Both the position numbers and the translations under genes were made by a program. A model generated the notes under the pieces. It saw nothing but the letters and a program-made list of their open reading frames with translations. It ran no database searches and was not told where the DNA came from. From Planctomycetales bacterium (GTDB lineage: Bacteria > Planctomycetota > Planctomycetia > Isosphaerales > Isosphaeraceae), in contig DAIDHX010000138.1 of assembly GCA_027451885.1 (NCBI GenBank), positions 1 through 41,728 of the forward strand: a DNA stretch of 41,728 nt. Reading direction: 5' to 3'. How positions within the stretch are numbered: position 1 is the first letter of the stretch; every line of letters begins with the position of its first letter. Below are positions 9,562 through 16,132 of this stretch, one piece after another.

Positions 9562-10511
9562 TCCGCGCAATGGGCCGCCTCAACGCCATCCTCCTAACAA
9601 CCACCGGACCCGAGCAACTGGCATCGCGCCCGGCGTGTGCACCTCAGCCTCTGATTTTTCGCCGGCAAATGTGGGTAACAGTGATCAACACGCGTAGACA
9701 CATCCCCACCGCACAAACCGCCTGATCGTCAGGGAGCACAGACCCGGCACAACCCCCCCCGCCGGAAACCGGCCTCATGTCCTTGCGACGGCCGCAGCCG
9801 AATCTCATCGTCGCCGACCGCGCCTGGTGTGGCGTGTTCGCCCGGCAACCGAGGTTCAGTGCGCTCACGCGGGCCGTTGGGTTCGGTCCGCGCGGGCGCA
9901 ATGGGTTCGGTTTGTAATCGACGGTTCTCCTTTACTGGATTCATATTACGGAGAGCCTTGGCTCAATTCTGCGCAGCGATTGTGGCCTCATTTTCTGACG
10001 CTCCTGGGTTCGATTTCTGGCGCGATTGGGTTCGGTTCGTCGGTGCGAAACAACACCTTCGACTGGGTCGCACAATGTGCACGCTCGTGCGCGGATTTCG
10101 TGCCTGGTCCGCCCCTCAACGCCGGCGCTCAGCCGGTCGCAATGCAAACACGAACCCCAGGCCAGGTGCTCAGACCGTCCGGCATCGGCTTCAAGGATTC
10201 ATCGACTCGGGAATTGCCGAGGTGCTTTGCGTGAGTCGTGGAAGGTGAAAGACGGACGACTCAGACGCCGTTCCAGGTTCTTCTCACCATGAATCTAACG
10301 CACATTGACGCGACCCGAATCACGAACCTCCCGATTTCTGCTCGGACCGGTCGGACTGCGCAAGGACTGCGGGTTCTCGCGAACATCCCAATCATGACGC
10401 CCGATGACGCGCCCGACGCCCGGGCCTGATTCTTCCACAACATCGTATGTCCTATTATTGTACCCTACACCTAGATGCATACCTGCATCGCCGCATACAT
10501 GGCATGCCGGT
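9562..10511. other. gene-poor gap with dispersed short repeats
   Basis: About 950 bp separate the metallopeptidase from the antitoxin promoter. Several open frames cross it, but none has a recognisable protein pattern or ribosome binding site. Its one clear structure is the GGGTTCGGT repeat listed separately. The stretch marks the passage from ordinary chromosome into the accessory region. Confidence 0.55.
9879..10036. repeat. dispersed GGGTTCGGT repeat, four copies
   Basis: GGGTTCGGT occurs exactly at 9879-9887, 9903-9911 and 10028-10036, with a near copy GGGTTCGAT at 10006-10014. Flanking bases are also similar (TTGGGTTCGGTYYG). On the minus strand the copies read CCGAACCCAA, which produces recurring TEPN/TEPI strings in translation and accounts for the spurious open frames here. 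I suspect an intergenic repeat family of the host genome. Confidence 0.6.
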
Positions 10512-10540
10512 TTGTCAATGGCCTGCGTCTCGATTAGACT
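10512..10540 (+). promoter_or_regulatory. sigma70-like promoter of the antitoxin gene
   Basis: TTGTCA (10512-10517, 5 of 6 to consensus) and TAGACT (10535-10540, 4 of 6) are separated by 17 bp. The pair lies 36 bp before the antitoxin start codon. It is the best-spaced promoter-like pair I found in the accessory region. Confidence 0.5.
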
Positions 10541-10558
10541 GGTTGAATCTGGTTGAAT
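10539..10558. promoter_or_regulatory. 10-bp tandem repeat, likely antitoxin operator
   Basis: CTGGTTGAAT is repeated perfectly and back to back (10539-10548 and 10549-10558), starting on the last bases of the -10 element. Phd-type antitoxins repress their own operon by binding repeated sites over the promoter, so an operator is the natural reading. Confidence 0.5.
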
Positions 10559-10575
10559 TGCGTGGGAGGGTGATT

Positions 10576-10824
10576 ATGAAATCCGTCGGCTCATTCGAGG
10601 CCAAGACTCATCTGCCCCAGCTCCTGGAACGGGTAGCCCAGGGCGAAGAATTCACCATCACCAGGCACGGCAAGCCCGTCGCCCGCCTGGTGCCCGTCTC
10701 GCCCGCCCGCCCCAGGCCCGACATCCAGCAGCTTATTAGCGACATGCGTGCCTTCCGTAAAGGAAACACGCTAGGCGAGGATCTCAGCATCCGCGACCTG
10801 ATCGAAGAAGGGCGCCGCTACTAA
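10576..10824 (+). CDS. Phd/YefM-family antitoxin
   Basis: An 82-aa protein opening MKSVGSFEAKTHLPQLLERV and continuing GEEFTITRHGKPVARLVP, the classic N-terminal Phd/YefM DNA-binding and dimerisation domain. The C-terminal half (DMRAFRKGNTLGEDLSIRDLIEEGRRY) would be the toxin-neutralising segment. The ATG is preceded by GGGAGGG. The frame stays open upstream to 10447, but the Phd domain and the ribosome binding site fix the start at 10576. A PIN-domain toxin gene begins 22 bp after the stop, the usual antitoxin-toxin order. That toxin is broken, so the antitoxin may now be an orphan. Confidence 0.88.
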   Translation: MKSVGSFEAKTHLPQLLERVAQGEEFTITRHGKPVARLVPVSPARPRPDIQQLISDMRAFRKGNTLGEDLSIRDLIEEGRRY

Positions 10825-10846
10825 CCGCCGCCGAAAGGATTTGCCG

Positions 10847-11227
10847 ATGCTGGAGGCCAAGGATGGTTTCGTACTCGACTGCTCCGTCACCATGTCCTGG
10901 TGCTTCGAGGATGAAACGGATGCTTACGCCGACAGCGTGCAAGACGCCCTTACGTCGGTGCGGGCGGTGGTGCCGACCATCTGGCCGCTCGAAGTTGCCA
11001 ACGCACTGATCGTCGGCGAGCGCCGCAAGCGGCTGGACGAGGCCCGCAGCACCCGCTTCTTCGCCATGCTCAGCGGGCTTCCCATCGTCGTCGATGACGA
11101 GACCGCCGGCCGGGGGAGGCAGAAGAAGACACCCAGGGGAGGCAGAAGAAGACACCCAGGAACAAGAGAGAGGCAGAAGAAGAGGCAGAAGAAGACACCC
11201 AGGAACAGGAGTCACGACGCCTGCTGA
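10847..11227 (+). pseudogene. VapC-like PIN-domain toxin, 3' part replaced by repeats
   Basis: The first 88 or so residues are a PIN domain: FVLDCSVTMSWCFEDE with the first acidic residue D11, then PTIWPLEVANALIVGERR with E49. From about base 11111 the frame enters low-complexity repeat DNA and encodes an Arg/Lys-rich tail (RQKKTPR repeated) in place of the rest of the domain. The conserved Asp residues expected near residues 95-115 are missing, so the RNase centre of VapC-type toxins cannot form. ATG 10847 is used, with AAGGA at 10834-10838; a TTG lies two codons upstream. I read this as a toxin inactivated by insertion or replacement. Confidence 0.8.
11113..11213 (-). repeat. short-sequence repeat cluster A (GACACCCAGG units)
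   Basis: AGGCAGAAGAAGACACCCAG or close variants recur three times across 11117-11204, with additional AGGCAGAAGA pieces. Read on the minus strand this is CTGGGTGTCTTCTTCTGCCT, the same core (GGGTGTCTTNTTCTG) as cluster B on the plus strand. The cluster starts where the PIN domain breaks off. Confidence 0.75.
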
Positions 11228-11302
11228 GGATCAGCGCGCGATCGAACTCGCGAGGAATCGTTGAGCGCTCGGCCTGACCCGCGAAGAATGGGCATGACAC
11301 AC

Positions 11303-11515
11303 GGAAAATGGGTGTCTTGTTCTGGCTTCCCCGGAAAATGGGTGTCTTGTTCTGGCTTTGTTCTGGCTTCCCGCGTTCTGGCTTCCCGGAAAATGGGTGT
11401 CTTGTTCTGGCTTCCCTTTGTTCTGGCTTCCCTGTTCTGGCTTCCCGGAAAATGGGTGTCTTGTTCTGGCTTTGTTCTGGCTTCTTCGGAAAATGGGTGT
11501 CTTGTTCTGGCTTCC
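11303..11515 (+). repeat. short-sequence repeat cluster B (GGAAAATGGGTGTCTTGTTC units)
   Basis: Five copies start at 11303, 11333, 11388, 11447 and 11488, each GGAAAATGGGTGTCTTGTTC followed by TGGCTT. Extra TTCTGGCTTCCC half-units lie between them. Unit spacing is irregular (30, 55, 59 and 41 bp), and the spacers are made of the same repeat pieces, so it is not a CRISPR array. Together with cluster A it forms an inverted pair around 11214-11302. All three frames are open across it, giving meaningless open frames. Confidence 0.85.
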
Positions 11516-11539
11516 GGTCAGCTACGCGATGAGGAGCCT

Positions 11540-12310
11540 GTGAAGGACTATTTCCGGAAAGCGCAAGCTGCTGCACCTGTGCTGCGTTGGCTCGTCAATC
11601 TCCAGGCGAACCCAAATCCTGTAAATCCAACCGAGCCTGAGCCTACCCAGATCGATTCGGCTACGGCTGCTATCATCGAGCGTCTTGAAGGCGTGCTCGA
11701 ACAACTTGGAACAACTCATGATCGTAGGTTCGACACTGAAGAACGAGAAATCCTGACTGCCTTATTACAACCCGCCGACGGAAAAGCGTTCGAAGCTGGA
11801 CAAGTTCGGTTGGGCAACCTATTGGGTTACGAGGCCGATAACTCGCACTCCGACGCCGCCCCGGACCCGTGGTGGATCGCCGACGACATGATCTTTGTGT
11901 TCGAGGACCACTCCGAGGCCGAGGAAGCCACCGTTCTTTCGCCCACCAAGGCCCGACAAGCCGCATCTCACCCCAACTGGGTTCGGGAAAACCTGAAACC
12001 GCCACTAACAGCCGAGATCATCCCAGTCCTAATCACTCCCTGTACGACAACCACCAGGGGAGCGATTCCGAGTCTGAGGGGGGTACGCTACTGGTCTCTC
12101 GATGATTTCCGCTCGTGGGTAACCGACGCTGTGCGTGCCATACGCGATATCCGCCGAACTTTTCCGGGAGTCGGAGACTTGGAATGGAAGACACAGGCAG
12201 CCGCACGGTTGAGAGAGGCCAACATCACCCCGCAACAGTTGAACACGATGCTCTCCAAGTCTTGCGCGGATGCCATGCGAGTGCTCAATGTGGATGAGGA
12301 GGTGACATAG
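11540..12310 (+). CDS. PD-(D/E)XK-like protein co-transcribed with the SIR2-Argonaute
   Basis: A 256-aa protein of no family I can name. The N-terminal third is helical (LRWLVNLQAN, then AAIIERLEGVLEQLG). The middle reads GNLLGYEADNS, PDPWWIADDMIFVFEDHSEAEE and KARQAASHPNWVREN, which resembles a restriction-endonuclease-like core: an Asp before a Trp pair, then a hydrophobic strand ending in E-x-H where E-x-K is usual. This fold assignment is an inference, and the Lys is replaced. GTG 11540 is chosen because GAGGAG lies just upstream. The frame stays open back to 11261 through repeat cluster B, so the true 5' end may have been lost. Its stop (TAG, 12308-12310) shares one base with the next start, implying translational coupling to the Argonaute gene. 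Confidence 0.7.
   Translation: MKDYFRKAQAAAPVLRWLVNLQANPNPVNPTEPEPTQIDSATAAIIERLEGVLEQLGTTHDRRFDTEEREILTALLQPADGKAFEAGQVRLGNLLGYEADNSHSDAAPDPWWIADDMIFVFEDHSEAEEATVLSPTKARQAASHPNWVRENLKPPLTAEIIPVLITPCTTTTRGAIPSLRGVRYWSLDDFRSWVTDAVRAIRDIRRTFPGVGDLEWKTQAAARLREANITPQQLNTMLSKSCADAMRVLNVDEEVT
12296..12304 (+). promoter_or_regulatory. ribosome binding site deciding the SIR2-Ago GTG start
   Basis: GAGGAGGTG lies five bases before GTG 12310, inside the end of the upstream gene. It supports GTG 12310 over the internal ATG at 12367, which would remove the first 19 residues but leave the SIR2 glycine motif. Confidence 0.7.
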
Positions 12311-15300
12311 TGCCTCCAGAAAACCTGCCCCTCGATGCCTTCGTCCGCGCGATCGGTGCCAACCGGATGACCCCCCACGCCCTTTTCTTAGGGGCGGGTG
12401 CGTCTGTTTCGTCTGGCATGCCATCAGCACAAATGTGCATTTGGGAATGGAAGCGATCTATCTTTCTCACCAATAACGTCGGTTTGGAATCCCAGTTTTC
12501 TGAAATCACCCTTGCAAGTGTACAGGCGAGGATTCAGCGCTGGCTTGACCGGCAGGGGCTTTACCCACAAGCTGGCGACGCGAACGAATACAGCGTCTTC
12601 ATCGAGGCTTGCTATCCTATACCGGCGAGCCGTAGGCTCTATTTTCAGGAAAAGGTCAGACAGGCCAGGCCGCATCTCGGCTACCAGATGGTAGGAGAAC
12701 TTGCGACACAAGGACTGATCCGTTCCGTCTGGACCACCAATTTCGATCAGTTAACAAGCCGTGCCCTCGCCGGACAAACGATATCCCCGATCGAGGTTGG
12801 GATCGACTCAGCGCATCGCGCGGTCCGCGCCGCTCATTCGGGCGAGTTACTGATCGTTTCGCTGCACGGCGACTACCGCTACGACGCTCTAAAGAACACC
12901 ACGACCGAACTACAAAAGCAACAAGAGGAACTTGAGAGAGCACTCATTAGTGCACTCGAAAATACTCCTGCGATTGTCTGCGGCTACAGCGGACGCGATA
13001 CATCGGTCATGAATGCGTTTAAGGACGCCTACGGCCGAACGGGTCCCGGAACTCTTTACTGGTGCGTGCAAGACGCCGACAACATCGCACCCGCGGTTAG
13101 AAGCCTTATCCGCCATGCGCGGTCTCACGGACGAACGGCATATCTGGTTCCGATCCAGGGCTTTGATGATCTCATGGTCCGACTGGCGCTCCACTGCCTC
13201 GATCAGCCTGCTCAAGAACGGGTAACTCAGCTTATCGCTCAGAACGCAGGCGCGACCGGCCCTAGTCGTAGTCCTTTCCGAATCGAAAACGACCATCCCG
13301 TAGCGATTCTGAAAAGCAATGCTTTCGAGATCGAGTGCCCCTCGGAAGCCATCGCCTTTGAACCGAAGTCCTGGCCGGATTCCGGTGTTTGGCGCTGGGT
13401 GCGCGACCAGACAAGAGGGAAGGATGTCGTTGCCGTCCCCTTCAAAGGCCAGATTTTCGCCCTGGGGGCAGTTGACGAGATCCAGGCGTGCTTTGGAACC
13501 AACATCAAAGACCGTCCACAACGCACTCCTTTATTCGCCGGAAACCTCCGTCAGCACGACGGAGCGATCACCTCACTGCTTCGCGAGGCACTAATTCGAA
13601 GTATGGCTCACGCGACCGGCGTAGAATCCGACGGATCGCGTGAATTGTGGCTAAGCAACTCCGTTAGGCAGGAGAGGCTGGACGGCGAAACTTACTCAGT
13701 CTTTAACTCCGTCCATCTGACCTTGCGTCAAGTCGATACGCGCACGTTCCTGATTATGAAACCTTCCCTGAAGGTGCTGACGTGCTCGGGCGAAGCCGCG
13801 CCCCGCGAGGCGGCGAACGTTCTTAAGTTTCGCATCCTCGGTTACCAACACAACAAGGAGTTCAACGACGCTGTAAACGAATGGCGTCAACTCCTGTTTC
13901 CAACCGATGCAGCCCAGAAACCGTACGACTACCCGCCTTCGTGTGCCTCCGCATTCCGATTCCTGATCCGCAGAGCACCCGTTTTTGCCGAAATTTGCGG
14001 TCAAAGGAACATTCCCGCCATTACAGTGCAACCACGCTTCCGACCGTTGCTCAAGCAACGTGGAATAGAAATCAGCGAACCCGGCCTCTTGTTCTCTAAC
14101 CAGTCCGGTTCGTCAACGACCCGTGACCCGCATCCTGTGCGGGGCATCCTCAACAACCGGCCCTTCGATTATCCGCTGACCCGCTTTCAAGTTAGCTCCG
14201 AGATTCGCCTCGGAGTCGTCTGTCCGAAGGCCGAAACAAAGCACCTGCAATCCTACCTTCAGAATGCCGTTAGCCAGATTCGGCCCGGCAAGGGGGAGTC
14301 CGATTACCTTCCCACGTTCCCTGGGTTTAGGAAGGCATTCGGTGTTGATTTGATCCCCCCCGATCCAGGGACAAACGGTTGGGCAGTCTGCCCCGAAGCG
14401 ACCGGCACTGACGACCGAGCTAATGCCCTGGAGGTTGCAAGAAACATCAACCGTTGCATCGACATGCTCCAAGCCTCCTACTCGCCGCATGTCGTCCTTA
14501 TCTTTTTCCCAGCGCGCTGGTCACAGTTTCGCGGATTTGTTTCGGACACGGAGCGCTTCGACGTACACGACTTCGTCAAGGCGAGCAGCGTCCAACGCGG
14601 CATCGGCACGCAGTTTTTGGACCAGAGCACATTGTCCGATTCAATGCAATGCCGTGTGTGGTGGTGGCTCTCCCTAGCGTTCTACGTGAAAGCTATGCGC
14701 ACTCCCTGGGTGCTTGATGGTCTAGACCGCGACAGCGCGTTCGTGGGCCTGGGCATGAGTGTCGATAATACACGGGAACGCGGGCAGCATGTCGTGATGG
14801 GATGCAGCCATATTTATAGCTCCCGAGGCGAAGGGCTCCAGTACAGGCTGAGCCACGTTGAGAATCCAGTATTCTTTGGTAAGAACCCGTTTCTTTCTCG
14901 GGATGACGCACGACGAATTGGCGAGCAGATCCGGGAGTTGTTCTTCGAGTCGCGATCTGCCTTGCCCAATCGCGTCGTCATTCACAAAAGAACTCACTTC
15001 ACGAGGGACGAACAAAATGGGCTCCGCGACGGGCTGAGTGGCGTGCCTCACGTTGAGATGCTTGAAGTGGTTGTGGAGGACACGCTGCGATATATCGCTT
15101 CAAGTGTCGATGCAAAAGGAAATCTTCACGAGGACAATTACCCTGTGCGGCGGGGTAGCGTCGTGCGGCTGGACGATTATTCTGCGCTTATGTGGGTACA
15201 CGGGGTAACTTCAGCCATCAGCAGCGGGCGACGCTACTATCAGGGCAAGCGCCGCATCCCGGCCCCGCTACTGATACGACGGCATTGTGGGGATTCCGAT

Positions 15301-15471
15301 CTGCGCGAGCTCGCCGAAGAGATTCTCGGATTGTCTAAGATGAACTGGAACACATTCGACCTCTATACCAAGTTGCCCGCCACAGTCCAATCTTCCAACG
15401 AGATCGCTAGGATTGGGTCCCTTCTTCAACCGTTTCACCCGCGAGCGTACGACTTCCGATTGTTTATTTGA
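12310..15471 (+). CDS. SIR2-APAZ-MID-PIWI fusion, short-Argonaute type defence protein
   Basis: A 1053-aa single-chain protein. SIR2 domain (about 1-300): FLGAGAS (28-32), WTTNFD (N144), SLHGD (H186) and CGYSGRD (D230), the NAD-binding and catalytic positions of bacterial SIR2 NADases. APAZ-like region (about 300-610) ends with EPGLLF (590-595) and an RDPHPVRGILNNRPFD signature. MID: HDFVKA (H753, K757), GTQFL (Q768) and FYVKAM (K794), the guide 5'-phosphate pocket. PIWI: FVGLGMSV (G815 where active enzymes have Asp), IHKRTHF (H892), then LSKMNWNTF and SSNEIARIG near the end. The PIWI catalytic residues are therefore lost, as in short Argonautes. Related fused SIR2-Ago proteins sense invading DNA through a guide and deplete NAD to abort infection. 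The gene overlaps its upstream neighbour by one base and has a strong ribosome binding site. Its third codon positions look less GC-rich by eye than the flanking chromosome, suggesting transfer. Confidence 0.93.
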   Translation: MPPENLPLDAFVRAIGANRMTPHALFLGAGASVSSGMPSAQMCIWEWKRSIFLTNNVGLESQFSEITLASVQARIQRWLDRQGLYPQAGDANEYSVFIEACYPIPASRRLYFQEKVRQARPHLGYQMVGELATQGLIRSVWTTNFDQLTSRALAGQTISPIEVGIDSAHRAVRAAHSGELLIVSLHGDYRYDALKNTTTELQKQQEELERALISALENTPAIVCGYSGRDTSVMNAFKDAYGRTGPGTLYWCVQDADNIAPAVRSLIRHARSHGRTAYLVPIQGFDDLMVRLALHCLDQPAQERVTQLIAQNAGATGPSRSPFRIENDHPVAILKSNAFEIECPSEAIAFEPKSWPDSGVWRWVRDQTRGKDVVAVPFKGQIFALGAVDEIQACFGTNIKDRPQRTPLFAGNLRQHDGAITSLLREALIRSMAHATGVESDGSRELWLSNSVRQERLDGETYSVFNSVHLTLRQVDTRTFLIMKPSLKVLTCSGEAAPREAANVLKFRILGYQHNKEFNDAVNEWRQLLFPTDAAQKPYDYPPSCASAFRFLIRRAPVFAEICGQRNIPAITVQPRFRPLLKQRGIEISEPGLLFSNQSGSSTTRDPHPVRGILNNRPFDYPLTRFQVSSEIRLGVVCPKAETKHLQSYLQNAVSQIRPGKGESDYLPTFPGFRKAFGVDLIPPDPGTNGWAVCPEATGTDDRANALEVARNINRCIDMLQASYSPHVVLIFFPARWSQFRGFVSDTERFDVHDFVKASSVQRGIGTQFLDQSTLSDSMQCRVWWWLSLAFYVKAMRTPWVLDGLDRDSAFVGLGMSVDNTRERGQHVVMGCSHIYSSRGEGLQYRLSHVENPVFFGKNPFLSRDDARRIGEQIRELFFESRSALPNRVVIHKRTHFTRDEQNGLRDGLSGVPHVEMLEVVVEDTLRYIASSVDAKGNLHEDNYPVRRGSVVRLDDYSALMWVHGVTSAISSGRRYYQGKRRIPAPLLIRRHCGDSDLRELAEEILGLSKMNWNTFDLYTKLPATVQSSNEIARIGSLLQPFHPRAYDFRLFI

Positions 15472-15519
15472 AATGCGCGACCGGTTTCGACGAATCGCAG
15501 CAACCGTTTTTGAGCAGCT

Positions 15520-15618
15520 CGTGCCAACGTCGTGATTGCTTCTCTGGCTGACTTCCGGCGTCAGGCGGTGCGAGTTCGCGACAGACTCATGGAGTGCCCC
15601 GTCCTCCAGTACCCCTGA
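15520..15618 (-). repeat. degraded copy of an integrase-like C-terminal tail (direct repeat copy 1)
   Basis: On the minus strand one frame reads EDGALHESVANSHRLTPEV. It is related to copy 2 at 15925-16036 (TEEALQELVTIWHRLTPDV) and shares an 18-bp identical core, TCCGGCGTCAGGCGGTGC (plus strand 15554-15571). The coding pattern decays after the core. Confidence 0.55.
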
Positions 15619-15850
15619 GCGATCAGGCGATTCAGCCAACGTGTCCACGTTCTACGAGATGGACATCTTCGACAAATGACTGGAACGACTAACGATGCGA
15701 CTGTGGGGGCAATCTGGTAACAATTTGGTAACAGGACTGGCAATATCAGAGCGATGTCACTACAATGTAGGTGCGCCAGGGCAGCATCGTAACTGCCTTG
15801 CGACTAAGGCCTTTAAGTATCACTTCAACGTGTTTCCAATACCACGTATA

Positions 15851-15892
15851 TGGCAGAAGTACCGGACTCAAAATCCGGTCCTCGTATGAGGG
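15851..15892 (+). pseudogene. tRNA-Leu(CAA) fragment
   Basis: A canonical anticodon arm is present: stem CCGGA (15862-15866), loop CTCAAAA (15867-15873, anticodon CAA), stem TCCGG (15874-15878). A four-base-pair class II variable arm follows, CCTC-GTAT-GAGG (15880-15891). Upstream TGGCAGAAG looks like the 3' side of a D arm. No T arm (GGTTCGA) and no acceptor stem could be found, so this is a fragment. tRNA genes are common integration sites, and the flanking integrase tails fit that history. Confidence 0.55.
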
Positions 15893-15924
15893 TGTGGCTG
15901 GCGGTCGCAACACGAGCTACTCAC

Positions 15925-16036
15925 TCACTCAACCGGTCGGCAAGATCGTGCCATGGCCATGATTGCCGCCCTGACATCCGGCGTCAGGCGGTGCCAGATC
16001 GTGACAAGCTCCTGTAGTGCCTCCTCCGTGCAGCCA
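15925..16036 (-). pseudogene. integrase-like C-terminal tail remnant (direct repeat copy 2)
   Basis: The minus strand encodes LYGCTEEALQELVTIWHRL then TPDVRAAIMAMARSCRPVE and a TGA stop (15925-15927). The pattern (acidic start, W-x-x-L-x-x-x-(I/V)-R-x-x-I-x-A-M) resembles the extreme C terminus of tyrosine-type site-specific integrases common in planctomycetes. That match is from memory of the family and not from a search. Only about 37 residues remain. The frame is cut at about 16040, where the GACACCCAGG repeat begins. The 18-bp core at 15977-15994 is identical to that in copy 1. Confidence 0.5.
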
Positions 16037-16047
16037 TAGAGAATAGC

Positions 16048-16066
16048 AGAATAAGACACCCAGGTA
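16048..16066 (-). repeat. third copy of the GACACCCAGG short repeat
   Basis: CAGAATAAGACACCCAGG differs at one base from the CAGAAGAAGACACCCAGG unit of cluster A, about 4.9 kb away. It sits at the broken end of the integrase tail. The Argonaute operon is therefore bracketed by members of the same repeat family. Confidence 0.6.
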
Positions 16067-16105
16067 ACTGGCTGGCGAACTCAAAAAATTTCACCCGATC
16101 GTTTG

Positions 16106-16132
16106 TTGACTTCATTTTCGGTCATTGATAAT
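16106..16132 (+). promoter_or_regulatory. promoter-like pair before the DUF3883 remnant / DUF4365 gene
   Basis: TTGACT (16106-16111) and GATAAT (16127-16132) match consensus at 5 of 6 positions each, but the 15-bp spacer is short. The overlapping TTGTTG at 16103 would give 18 bp. It could drive the downstream DUF4365 pair through the remnant. Confidence 0.35.

Larger units (their letters stand above)
15472..16124. other. gap with integrase tails, tRNA fragment and short repeats
   Basis: There is no intact gene. Besides the pieces listed separately, TGGTAACA occurs twice 12 bp apart near 15716-15740 (CTGGTAACAATTTGGTAACA). The stretch looks like scar tissue from integration events next to the Argonaute operon. 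Confidence 0.6.

Noticed and set aside
9827-10248. Two overlapping open frames in the repeat-rich gap
   Set aside because: Their composition reflects the GGGTTCGGT repeat and there is no ribosome binding site or family pattern.
11303-11515. CRISPR-like array
   Set aside because: Repeat spacing is irregular, the spacers are built from the same repeat pieces, and no cas gene is nearby.
11261-11539. N-terminal extension of the nuclease-like protein through the repeat array
   Set aside because: The translation is repeated KWVSCSGF-type peptide produced by repeat DNA that is open in all three frames; a better start with a ribosome binding site lies at 11540.
12310-15471. Catalytically active long Argonaute
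   Set aside because: The PIWI Asp positions are replaced and the domain order (SIR2, APAZ-like, MID, PIWI without PAZ) fits the short-type fused group.
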